In this document: positions 1 to 6,000 of the stretch, piece by piece | Layout of the letters: each line of letters opens with the position of its first letter | How positions within the stretch are numbered: position 1 is the first letter of the stretch | Source: Svornostia sp051306365 | GTDB lineage: Bacteria; Actinomycetota; Thermoleophilia; Solirubrobacterales; Solirubrobacteraceae | Assembly: GCA_051306365.1 (NCBI GenBank) | Contig: JBPPNC010000057.1 | Location: forward strand, 1-10,551 | Length of the DNA: 10,551 nucleotides | Direction: 5' to 3' | Translations under genes and position numbers: made by a program | Notes under the pieces: generated by a model | Seen by the model: the letters and a program-made list of their open reading frames with translations, nothing else | What the model was told of the DNA's origin: nothing | Databases searched by the model: none

Positions 1-617
<617 letters not shown>

Positions 618-829
618 CCGGCCACGGTACCCGTCAGCGCGCGACCTCGGAGGACTGAGACACCGCCCAGCCCGACGCTGTCGCCGATCCGAAGGCTGCC
701 GTCCGGCGCCAGCGGCGCCGACGAGAACCTCGCGACGGGCTCCGCGTCGATCCGGATGAAGAGGGGCAGTGGCGACATGACGGTGAAGGGGAGCAAGGTC
801 GGCGGCAACTGAGGTGACGCATCGGCGCG

Positions 830-835
830 TACAGT
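830..835 (+). promoter_or_regulatory. Candidate -10 box of the sigma-factor gene
   Basis: TACAGT matches TATAAT at four of six positions and lies 37 nt before the ATG, which predicts a leader of roughly 30 nt. No good -35 is visible at 16-18 bp spacing. The surrounding 10-mer GTACAGTTCG recurs at the same distance from the MocR start at the right end of the window. This is a weak call made by eye. Confidence 0.25.
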
Positions 836-860
836 TCGAGACACTGGGTCCGGCACTTTC

Positions 861-867
861 AGGGAGG
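861..867 (+). promoter_or_regulatory. Shine-Dalgarno of the sigma-factor gene
   Basis: AGGGAGG ends 4 nt before the ATG at 872. It is one of the clearest ribosome-binding sites in the window and fixes the start codon. It contrasts with the TA genes of this window, which have no such site. Confidence 0.75.
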
Positions 868-871
868 CGAC

Positions 872-1696
872 ATGACCGCACCCGTGTACAGCGGCGCGAA
901 TCCGGTCCACCGGGCAAACCGCGCTGCTGAAGACCGCCGGCTGATCGCTCGGTACGGCGAGACCGGTGATCAGCGCGTCCGCGACCAGCTCGTCTTCACG
1001 TACGCACCGTTGGTGAAGTACCTCGTCGGCAAGAAGTTGCGCTCGCTGCCGTCCGAGGTCCATGGCGATGACCTCATCTCCGCGGGCCTGGAGGCGATCC
1101 TGCGCTGCATCGACCGCTACGACCCGGACGTCGGGTCGTCGCTGGAGGCATTCATCTGGACCCGGGTCCAGGGCGCCATTCTCGATGAGCTGCGACGGGA
1201 CGACTGGGTCCCGCGCTCGGTGCGACGCCATGAGCGCGAGGTCGCGACAGCCGGGGAGCGGTTCCTGCGCGAACACGGCCGGGATCCCGACGAGCAGGAC
1301 CTCGCCGACGCGATGGGCGTCTCGATCGAGCAGTTCCGCGAACGTCAGCACGCCGTGGCGACCGCCAGCGTCGGCTCGCTGAACGCCACCCTGGTCGACA
1401 CCGACGGCGCGGACATCGAGCGGATGGAGACGCTGCCGTCCGAGGACGACAACGTCGATCCCGAGCGGGCGATGATGAGCGCCGCGGCGGCCGAGCGGCT
1501 GCGTGACGCGATCGCCGACCTCACTCCGCGCGAGCGCCAGATCATGGTGATGCTGCACACCCATCACATGACGCTGGCCGAGACGGGCGCGGTGCTCGGC
1601 GTCTCGGAGAGCCGGGTCAGCCAGTTGCACACGCGGATCCGCAATCGCCTCGCCGAGGCGCTGGCGGATGACCGCGCGCTGTTCGAGATGGTCTGA
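872..1696 (+). CDS. FliA/WhiG-family RNA polymerase sigma factor
   Basis: This is a group 3 alternative sigma-70 factor that directs RNA polymerase to a dedicated promoter set. The 274 residues give the normal three-domain plan. Region 2 (about 36-118) has the family hallmark LISAGLEAILRCIDRYDP followed by GAILDELRRDDWVPRSVRR, which is close to the FliA/WhiG pattern. Region 3 (about 120-170) includes the helix REHGRDPDEQDLADAMG. Region 4 (about 205-265) has LTPRERQIMVML followed by the recognition helix-turn-helix (LAETGAVLGVSESRVSQLHTR). The start is supported by a strong Shine-Dalgarno. FliA regulates flagellar late genes and WhiG regulates sporulation in streptomycetes. No flagellar, chemotaxis or anti-sigma gene lies beside this copy, so the target set cannot be read from context. 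The family call is near certain; choosing FliA or WhiG by name is not justified here. Confidence 0.95.
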   Translation: MTAPVYSGANPVHRANRAAEDRRLIARYGETGDQRVRDQLVFTYAPLVKYLVGKKLRSLPSEVHGDDLISAGLEAILRCIDRYDPDVGSSLEAFIWTRVQGAILDELRRDDWVPRSVRRHEREVATAGERFLREHGRDPDEQDLADAMGVSIEQFRERQHAVATASVGSLNATLVDTDGADIERMETLPSEDDNVDPERAMMSAAAAERLRDAIADLTPRERQIMVMLHTHHMTLAETGAVLGVSESRVSQLHTRIRNRLAEALADDRALFEMV

Positions 1697-1701
1697 CCGA
1701 C

Positions 1702-1715
1702 GCTCTCGCCAGAGC
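1702..1715. terminator. Weak hairpin between convergent genes
   Basis: GCTCT/AGAGC arms (5 bp) flank a 4-nt loop, 6 nt after the sigma-factor stop and inside the 39-bp gap to the convergent hypothetical gene. There is no T-run on either side. It could slow polymerase from either direction, but it may be chance. Confidence 0.25.
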
Positions 1716-1735
1716 ACCCCAGCGCAGAAGGGGGT

Positions 1736-2362
1736 CTACCGCGCGCCGTGAGCCTCCCTCGTCCCCGGGCGCGGAAGGGTGAGCGCGAGCTCGGGATGCG
1801 TGCGCTCCAGGACGACCTGGGTCCTTGTGGACTCGCAGCCCTCGGCCGTGCCGACCCAGCCCAGCCCGAGCGTCCCGGTGATCTGCGCCGGTCCGGTGCT
1901 CCACGGGAAGTACCGGTCGCTCTCCTCTGGAAGCCCGGAGGCCAGGAAGAACCCGGCTGGGTGCGGCGGCGGCGCGCCCCGACCGGGGAGCTCGAGCAAC
2001 GCGATCGGGAACTCGGTCGAGAGCTGCACGGAGCCCCGCTCGTCCACCTGGCCGGACACGCCGGTCCAGCGCTTCGCGACCTCGGGGAGCTCGGCGTCCG
2101 GCGTCTTGCAGCCGGGAACAACGCCGCTGACCGTGCCTTCGAGGTTCGGCACGAGCTCGCCGGTCATCAGCGTCATCCGGTCCTTCACGTCGAATCCCAC
2201 GGCGACGCCATCCGGCGTCTTTGCGGTGTACCGCAGCAGGGACGCACGTGCGCGGACCCATCCCGTGTCGCAGCGCTGCCCGGGCTTCATGGTTACCCGG
2301 CGGTAGCGCATCGTCAGCGCCGCGCCTGCCTCGCTGAAGCTGCCGGTCAGGTCTTCCCGCAC
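1736..2362 (-). CDS. Hypothetical protein, possibly 5'-truncated
   Basis: I do not recognise a named family. The 208-residue frame is protein-like: mixed composition, few arginines for a GC-rich reading, and segments such as MRYRRVTMKPGQRCDTGWVRA (18-38) and LGLGWVGTAEGCEST near 165-180. It contains three cysteines spaced like those in some extracytoplasmic actinobacterial hypotheticals (GQRC, PGC, EGC). The pattern suggests beta-rich secreted or lipoprotein-like domains, yet the visible start (GTG at 2360-2362, no Shine-Dalgarno) gives no signal peptide. An in-frame stop lies about 55 nt upstream, past a run of seven G (2393-2399). Either the protein is cytoplasmic or the 5' end has been lost by deletion or frameshift. 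An in-frame ATG at 2311 is an alternative start. The gene ends 39 bp from the convergent sigma-factor gene. Confidence 0.6.
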   Translation of the reverse strand: MREDLTGSFSEAGAALTMRYRRVTMKPGQRCDTGWVRARASLLRYTAKTPDGVAVGFDVKDRMTLMTGELVPNLEGTVSGVVPGCKTPDAELPEVAKRWTGVSGQVDERGSVQLSTEFPIALLELPGRGAPPPHPAGFFLASGLPEESDRYFPWSTGPAQITGTLGLGWVGTAEGCESTRTQVVLERTHPELALTLPRPGTREAHGAR

Positions 2363-2539
2363 AGTGATCCGCCGATCCTGGCGAAGCCGCGAGGGGGGGT
2401 CTCGCCGATCCGACCCACCTCAGGCTAGCCGAGCGCAGAGTCGAACTCGACCGCCCATGCCACGGACGCCCCGACCGTACAAAGCACGCATCCGCGGCGG
2501 CTCGCGTCGCCCGGCGCTGCACCACGGCCGGGCCGCGCC

Positions 2540-2562
2540 GACCGCGCGAGCACAGCGCGGTC
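2540..2562. repeat. Inverted repeat upstream of yaaA (distal)
   Basis: Perfect arms GACCGCGC (2540-2547) and GCGCGGTC (2555-2562) flank a 7-nt centre. The position between divergent starts argues against a terminator role. A regulator-binding site or a chance GC-rich hairpin are the alternatives. Confidence 0.4.
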
Positions 2563-2572
2563 CGGCAAGAAG

Positions 2573-2598
2573 CCGGCCGATGGTTCTACGTCGGCCGG
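2573..2598. repeat. Inverted repeat upstream of yaaA (proximal), possible operator
   Basis: Perfect arms CCGGCCGA (2573-2580) and TCGGCCGG (2591-2598) flank a 10-nt centre. The right arm ends 11 bp before the candidate -10 of yaaA and covers the place of a -35 element, so a protein bound here could control yaaA. It could also fold as an RNA hairpin if transcription enters from upstream. Confidence 0.4.
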
Positions 2599-2609
2599 TG
2601 CCGGGCCAA

Positions 2610-2615
2610 TAGGCT
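2610..2615 (+). promoter_or_regulatory. Candidate -10 box of yaaA
   Basis: TAGGCT lies 10 nt before the ATG. It predicts an mRNA with almost no leader, consistent with the lack of any Shine-Dalgarno before yaaA. No good -35 is evident. Confidence 0.3.
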
Positions 2616-2625
2616 CGGTCGGCTC

Positions 2626-3417
2626 ATGTTGACCGTCCTGTCGCCCGCCAAGTCACTGGATTTCGCCTCGAAGCTCCCGACCAGGAAGCACTCGCAGCCG
2701 CGCCTGCTGGACGGCGCGGAGATCCTCGCCGATCAGCTTGCCGCCATGCCCCCTGACGAGATCGGGCAGCTGATGTCGCTCTCCGATGAACTCGCCGGGC
2801 TCAACGCCAAGCGTTTCCGCGACTTCACGCTCCCGTTCGAACCGGGGCGCGAACGCCCCGCGGTCCTCGCCTTCGCCGGCGACGTCTACCAGGGCATGGA
2901 GGCGCGGAGCTTCGGGGAGCGCGACTTCACCGAGGCCCAGAAGTCGGTTCGCATCCTCTCCGGGCTCTACGGCCTGCTGCGGCCCATGGACCTCATCGCC
3001 CCGTACCGCCTGGAGATGGGCACGAGGCTCGCCACACCGGCCGGCGACTCGCTCTCCGCGTACTGGCGCGACCGCGTCACCACGATGTTGGCCGACGACC
3101 TGGAGCAGTCCCCGGGCCCGGCAGTGCTCTTGAACCTGGCCAGCAACGAGTACTTCCAGGTCGTCGACACCAAGGCCCTGGGCGCCAAGGTGATCGCGCC
3201 GCGCTTCCTCGACGCGCCGTAGTCCGATCCGAGCGAACTGAAGGTGATCTCCTTCTTCGCCAAGAAGGCGCGCGGAGCCATGGCCGGCTGGCTGGTGCGC
3301 GAGCGGATCCGAAGCCCGCGCAAGCTGCCCGAGTTCGCCGGCCTCGGGTATACGTACGATGCCGACCGTTCCACCGCCACCGAGCCGATCTTCACCCGCA
3401 CTGGCGCACCCGCCTGA
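2626..3417 (+). pseudogene. yaaA: yaaA (UPF0246, peroxide stress protein) interrupted by an amber codon
   Basis: YaaA proteins limit free iron and DNA damage under peroxide stress in E. coli. The reading frame begins MLTVLSPAKSLDFAS, the diagnostic YaaA N-terminus, and carries LSGLYGLLRPMDLIAPYRLEMG near 110-131, also typical. A TAG at 3220-3222 ends translation after 198 residues (APRFLDAP-stop). The same frame then continues without any indel through VISFFAKKARGAMAGWL and GLGYTYDAD to a TGA at 3415-3417, giving 263 codons in all, close to the usual family length of about 258. The downstream part carries the conserved FFAKKARG motif, so the truncated product should lack an essential part. 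At this position relatives often have a Lys/Gln-type residue, so a single substitution (AAG or CAG to TAG) would explain the stop. A sequencing error or suppression of the stop are alternatives. The last base of the stop overlaps the ATG of the next ORF. Confidence 0.9.
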
Positions 3418-3917
3418 TGTCGAACACCACCTGCCACACGTCGATCTCGCTCGACGGCTTCGACGCCACCTACGCACAGGCGCGTGAGACGGCCGGCGCC
3501 GACGGAGCGGACATCGCGGGCGGCGCCTCGACCGTGCGGCAGGCGCTCGCAGCCGGGGTCGTCGACGAGCTCACGCTCGACATCGCACCGGTTCTGCTCG
3601 GGTCCGGCGAGCGGATCTTCGACGGCGTCGAGTCCCTCGGGATGATCGACGTGCCGGGCCCGAGCGGCGGAGCGCCGGTGCGGCTGACGTTCAAGGAGAA
3701 GACGTTCAAGGTGCGAGGCGCACCGGAGCGCGGGGACGTCGTTCCGGTGATCGTCAACGCCAAGCGCACGAAGGCGATGTTCGACCTGAGCGATCCGCGC
3801 ATCGACGGCGACGGCTGGATCGAAGCGCAGGCGAAGCGGCGCAAACAGCGCGACGACGAGCGGTTCGAGGCGCTGCGGGCCGGCCGGGAACCGGCGCCTG
3901 AAGCTGGGGACGACTGA
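3417..3917 (+). CDS. Chimeric ORF: internally deleted RibD-C/DHFR-like domain fused to an unknown C-terminal half
   Basis: Residues 1-15 (MSNTTCHTSISLDGF) match the start of dihydrofolate-reductase-like RibD-C-domain proteins. Residues 16-75 (DATYAQARE... DIAGGASTVRQALAAGVVDELTLDIAPVLLGSGERIFDGVE) match the last third of the same family. From family memory, the middle of roughly 100 residues or more, with the MGRNMF-type and RGWWG-type segments, is absent, so this is unlikely to be a working reductase. In relatives the second block is preceded by a (T)DG(F)-like tripeptide, so the junction at SLDGF fits a deletion between two similar GACGGCTTC-type stretches. From about residue 76 (MIDVPGPSGGAP) the sequence leaves the family. 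It becomes a charged domain with FKEKTFKVRG (92-101), VIVNAKRTKAMFDL (111-124) and a Lys/Arg/Glu-rich helix (135-155) that I do not recognise. That part could be expressed alone from the ATG at 3642. The start overlaps the yaaA stop (TGATG), suggesting former translational coupling. Confidence 0.7.
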   Translation: MSNTTCHTSISLDGFDATYAQARETAGADGADIAGGASTVRQALAAGVVDELTLDIAPVLLGSGERIFDGVESLGMIDVPGPSGGAPVRLTFKEKTFKVRGAPERGDVVPVIVNAKRTKAMFDLSDPRIDGDGWIEAQAKRRKQRDDERFEALRAGREPAPEAGDD

Positions 3918-3947
3918 TCATCGGAGCTGCTCCGCGAGACCGATGAT
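3917..3947. terminator. Hairpin at the stop codon of the chimeric ORF
   Basis: Perfect 8-bp arms ATCATCGG (3917-3924) and CCGATGAT (3940-3947) flank a 15-nt loop and begin on the last base of the TGA. A GAT trinucleotide run follows rather than a T-run. The place, in the gap between convergent genes, fits transcription termination from the left. Confidence 0.45.
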
Positions 3948-4041
3948 GATGATGCCCTCGGGGCCTCGCACGAGGGTCGGGGCGTGTGGAAGCGCCCATC
4001 ATGGCGATGTCCGCGGGTCATGCGCTCACGCTCGGGGGTTC
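3918..4041. other. Convergent intergenic region (chimeric ORF / vapC)
   Basis: This 124-bp gap holds two hairpins and a short GAT repeat. I see no credible gene in it. Confidence 0.5.
3955..3976. terminator. Second hairpin in the convergent gap
   Basis: CCCTCG (3955-3960) and CGAGGG (3971-3976) form 6-bp arms around a 10-nt loop. With the 3917-3947 hairpin it makes a tandem pair that could stop transcripts from both the chimeric ORF and the vapC side. There is no T-run. Confidence 0.35.
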
Positions 4042-4416
4042 CTACCAGCTGACGGGTACGTCGTACGCCCGCATCGCCTGGTCGGCGGAGACCAGGACGG
4101 CGTTCTCAGCTCGCGCCTGTGCGATCAGCATCCGGTCGAAAGGGTCTCGGTGGTGCAGCGGCAGCTCTTCGGATGCCGTCGCGTGAGCAACGCTCAGGGG
4201 TAACTCGGTCGCGCCGTCGCGGATCAACTCCTCGACCAGTGTCGGCCGCACATCGAGCTTTCCCAGCCGGCGCTTGACGGCGATCTCCCACGCGACGACC
4301 GCGCTCAGGAGCACGCTGTTCCGCCGGTCGATGATGAGTTCGACAGCGTTCGCGCTCAGGCGAGCGGAGTCATGCGTCCACCACAGCACGACATGCGTGT
4401 CCAGCAGCAGCTTCAA
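4042..4416 (-). CDS. vapC: VapC-family PIN-domain toxin ribonuclease
   Basis: This is the toxin of a type II TA pair, a metal-dependent endoribonuclease. The 124-residue length is typical. The PIN acidic residues are in place: D6 in LLLDTHVVLWW, E44 in AWEIAVKRRLGKL, D91/D94 in HHRDPFDRMLIAQA and D112 in VSADQAMRAYDV. The HHRDPFDRMLIAQA block is the most diagnostic part and places it in the common subgroup paired with Phd/YefM antitoxins. Its ATG overlaps the antitoxin stop by 4 nt (ATGA, 4413-4416), so translation is coupled and the antitoxin is made first. No catalytic residue appears lost. The cellular RNA target cannot be told from sequence. Confidence 0.95.
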   Translation of the reverse strand: MKLLLDTHVVLWWTHDSARLSANAVELIIDRRNSVLLSAVVAWEIAVKRRLGKLDVRPTLVEELIRDGATELPLSVAHATASEELPLHHRDPFDRMLIAQARAENAVLVSADQAMRAYDVPVSW

Positions 4417-4652
4417 CGGGCGCCGAGCGCGTCGGCGATGTCGTCAGGCAGTTCGTCGAAGTCGTCGGCGATCCTGAGGTCGGCGGCGGGGTAACGGTCG
4501 CGCGCTGTGGCAAACGATCGCGGCTCGGCGACCGGAGACAGCCTCGCCACGGGGATCCCGCGACGCTCGATGATGACCTCCGCGCCTTGCTCGACTTCCG
4601 CGACGAGCTTTGAGAGCTGAGACTTGGCTTCATGCATCCCGACGACCTTCAC
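4413..4652 (-). CDS. Phd/YefM-family antitoxin
   Basis: This is the partner that neutralises the VapC toxin encoded directly downstream, and it probably represses its own operon. The 79 residues begin MKVVGMHEAKSQLSKLVAEVEQG, the standard Phd/YefM DNA-binding fold, followed by EVIIERRGIPVARLSP (25-40). The C-terminal segment DDFDELPDDIADALG (63-77) is the acidic helix that typically binds VapC. The start is GTG (4650-4652); the internal ATG at codon 6 would remove part of the first strand. There is no Shine-Dalgarno. A -10-like TAGGCT lies exactly 6 nt upstream, which predicts a leaderless mRNA. Confidence 0.92.
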   Translation of the reverse strand: MKVVGMHEAKSQLSKLVAEVEQGAEVIIERRGIPVARLSPVAEPRSFATARDRYPAADLRIADDFDELPDDIADALGAR

Positions 4653-4658
4653 ACCAAC

Positions 4659-4676
4659 AGCCTAACAGACTAAGTC
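4659..4676 (-). promoter_or_regulatory. Candidate leaderless promoter and small palindrome of the Phd/VapC operon
   Basis: On the minus strand TAGGCT (4664-4659) is a good -10, with 6 nt to the GTG, so the first transcribed base should be at or next to the start codon. Just upstream is an odd palindrome GACT-A-AGTC (4668-4676), and CTGTTAGG/CTGTTGGT form an imperfect direct repeat across the -10. No convincing -35 is visible. Repression by the antitoxin at this site is inferred. Confidence 0.4.
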
Positions 4677-4729
4677 GATAAGACCACGCCGCTGGCCACG
4701 CACATCCGCCGCCGCCGGGCGACCTGTGT

Positions 4730-4778
4730 CCTTGACGCCCTTGACGCTGGGCCCTACCATGAGTGAATGTCCGTCAAG
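4730..4778 (+). promoter_or_regulatory. Promoter and repeat-box operator of the Xre-RES operon
   Basis: A -35 TTGACG (4732-4737) and a -10 TACCAT (4755-4760) are spaced by 17 bp, the best sigma-70 match in the window. Only 6 nt separate the -10 from the ATG at 4767, so the message should be leaderless. Three CTTGACG boxes are present: two direct copies (4731-4737 and 4740-4746, inside perfect tandem 9-mers CCTTGACGC at 4730-4738 and 4739-4747) and one inverted copy CGTCAAG (4772-4778) inside the first codons. The boxes flank the -10, a layout suited to repression by the antitoxin's HTH. Confidence 0.6.
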
Positions 4779-5366
4779 TCCGATGCTGCGCTGAGCGAAG
4801 CCTTGGAGAGTGTTCGGGTCGCGGAGCGCAACCTGGTCGCACTGAAAGGGCGCGGAGTAGAGGCGATCGACGCGGCGTCTGGGCAGGCCGAAGCGGTTCG
4901 GGAGTTCTCGCAGACCCTGCAGGAAGTTCTCGGCGATCGCGATCTGGACCCAGCCGCAGGCCGGCGTGCAGCGCTTGCTGCCGCGGCCCGCACCGTCTGG
5001 GATGACGCCGTCGGACCACTGCTGAGCAGTGGTCTTGCTCGTGATCTACTCGGAGGGGTCAGCCGGCAGCGGCTCGGCCAGCTCGTCAAGGACGGGCAGC
5101 TGATCGCCCTGCCGCAGCGAGCAGGGTCGCGGGCCTTCCCGGCCTGGCAGTTCGACGAGGACGGCCGCCCGCTGGTAGACCTCGTTCGCGCCCATCACGC
5201 GCTCGTCACCGACGGGGCGATGTCGCCCTGGACAGCGGCATCTTGGTTCACGCATCCGCACCCCGAGTTGGGCGGGAGCACGCCCCTCGACTGGGCCCGG
5301 ACCGGGAACGACCCCGAGCGGCTGCACATCGTCGCCGGTCGCGACGCCGCGCGCGCGGCGCAGTGA
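4767..5366 (+). CDS. Xre/MbcA/ParS-type antitoxin (partner of RES toxin)
   Basis: This is the antitoxin of a RES-type TA pair. The 199-residue protein has a helical N-terminal extension (about 1-75, rich in Ala/Glu/Arg, possible coiled coil around 10-55). An HTH-like segment follows at about 88-125 (ARDLLGGVSRQRLGQLVKDGQLIALP). The C-terminal toxin-binding part at about 150-195 (MSPWTAASWFTHPHPELGG then TPLDWARTGNDPERL) resembles the Xre/MbcA/ParS toxin-binding domain, where W...G.TPL...G..E recurs. It is longer than the usual 120-150 residues because of the N-terminal extension. The ATG lies 6 nt after the -10, and a GTGA overlap joins it to the RES toxin. The assignment relies on the C-terminal motif plus the RES neighbour. 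Confidence 0.85.
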   Translation: MSVKSDAALSEALESVRVAERNLVALKGRGVEAIDAASGQAEAVREFSQTLQEVLGDRDLDPAAGRRAALAAAARTVWDDAVGPLLSSGLARDLLGGVSRQRLGQLVKDGQLIALPQRAGSRAFPAWQFDEDGRPLVDLVRAHHALVTDGAMSPWTAASWFTHPHPELGGSTPLDWARTGNDPERLHIVAGRDAARAAQ

Positions 5367-5923
5367 CACGTCCGGTCGACGCCGACTTCCCTGTCGTCAC
5401 CTGGCCGGCCGGATGCGCGCTCTGGCGCATTCATCGAGCTGCCTGTGATCCCGTGTGGTTCAGCGACGATGGCACTGGACGGTTCGACCCCGTCGGATCG
5501 GGCTTCGGAGCCTGCTACGCGGCAGCCGAGCCGCTCGGGGCGTTCGTCGAGGTCTTCCGCACCCGCTTGGAGCTCGACGCGGCCGACATCGATGATCGCC
5601 GGCTGTCAGAGCTGACCTGCACCCGTGACCTGCGCGTCGCGAACCTGGGGTCGCGCGCGGCGCTGCGATACGGCGCGACGGCGCAGTTGGGCGCCGACGG
5701 CGACTACTCGGCGGCGCAAGCGCTCGCCGCCGGGCTCTGCGCGGAGGGGTTCGACGGAGTGCGATGGTGGGTGCGCCACGATCCTGCGCAGGAGCTCACC
5801 GGCATCGCGGTGTTCGACCGCGCCGATGTGCAGCTGAGCGCAGGTACGACCGCGGGCATCGATGACGGTCTGCTGTCGGAGGCGCGTCGCGCGTTCGGGT
5901 ATCGCGCCGTGCCGAGACCATGA
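5363..5923 (+). CDS. RES-domain toxin (NAD+-targeting)
   Basis: RES toxins degrade NAD+ (MbcT acts as an NAD+ phosphorylase), and the related ParT ADP-ribosylates a host enzyme. The 186 residues show the family features in order: W21-R22 in ALWRIHRA, the FDP.GSGFGACYAA stretch with Y52, E63 in GAFVEVFRTRLE, and DYSAAQALAAGLCAEGFDGVRWWVRHDP (114-141). R22, Y52 and E63 correspond to the R-Y-E pocket residues. The preferred start is GTG (5363-5365), which overlaps the antitoxin stop in a GTGA and begins just before the domain. A longer reading upstream would run through the antitoxin gene in another frame. The toxin looks intact, with no stop or indel. Whether it acts as a phosphorylase, a hydrolase or an ADP-ribosyltransferase cannot be decided here. 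Confidence 0.93.
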   Translation: MTRPVDADFPVVTWPAGCALWRIHRAACDPVWFSDDGTGRFDPVGSGFGACYAAAEPLGAFVEVFRTRLELDAADIDDRRLSELTCTRDLRVANLGSRAALRYGATAQLGADGDYSAAQALAAGLCAEGFDGVRWWVRHDPAQELTGIAVFDRADVQLSAGTTAGIDDGLLSEARRAFGYRAVPRP

Positions 5924-5976
5924 GCGAGACCCTGACATGATGATCAGCACGGCGCCCACCCGCACTCGACCGCTGT

Positions 5977-5994
5977 GTAGCAGACTGCTACGCT
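5977..5994 (+). promoter_or_regulatory. Palindromic operator and leaderless promoter of the ParD-like/zeta operon
   Basis: A perfect 15-nt palindrome GTAGCAG-A-CTGCTAC (5977-5991) overlaps the -10 hexamer TACGCT (5989-5994). The ATG at 6001 is again 6 nt downstream, so a leaderless mRNA is predicted. A symmetric site on top of the -10 is what a dimeric ribbon-helix-helix antitoxin would bind to repress its operon. No convincing -35 was seen, which would fit a weak or regulated promoter. Confidence 0.6.
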
Positions 5995-6000
5995 TTGTTC

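Larger units (their letters stand above)
618..871. other. Divergent intergenic region between ABC ATPase and sigma-factor genes
   Basis: About 250 bp separates the two divergent starts, and no convincing gene fits in it. It contains a GC-rich hairpin (704-720: 7-bp perfect arms CGGCGCC/GGCGCCG, loop AGC). It also has a possible -10 box TACAGT (830-835) for the sigma-factor gene. Open frames cross the region on both strands, but they run deep into the ABC or sigma genes in shifted frames and look like GC-driven shadows. Confidence 0.5.
2363..2625. other. Divergent intergenic region with two inverted repeats
   Basis: No supportable gene lies in these 263 bp between the minus-strand hypothetical gene and yaaA. 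The right half holds two perfect 8-bp inverted repeats (2540-2562 and 2573-2598), and a -10-like TAGGCT sits at 2610-2615. Short open frames here are arginine/proline-rich and look like noise. Confidence 0.5.

Noticed and set aside
872..1696. Naming the sigma factor as the flagellar FliA of a motility cluster
   Set aside because: No flagellar or chemotaxis gene is nearby, and WhiG-type factors share the same motifs, so only the family is supported.
3220..3222. Programmed amber decoding (pyrrolysine or specific readthrough) in yaaA
   Set aside because: YaaA is not a known recoded protein, and no special signal or structure is visible after the TAG. A point mutation is simpler. Kept as an alternative only.
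3942..3954. GAT trinucleotide run as a phase-variable repeat
   Set aside because: It has only about four units, lies outside any gene, and a trinucleotide change would not shift a frame.
5243..5923. Longer version of the RES toxin starting inside the antitoxin gene
   Set aside because: The extra 40 residues overlap the antitoxin in another frame and are Arg-rich. The GTG in the GTGA overlap gives a normal RES length and coupling.
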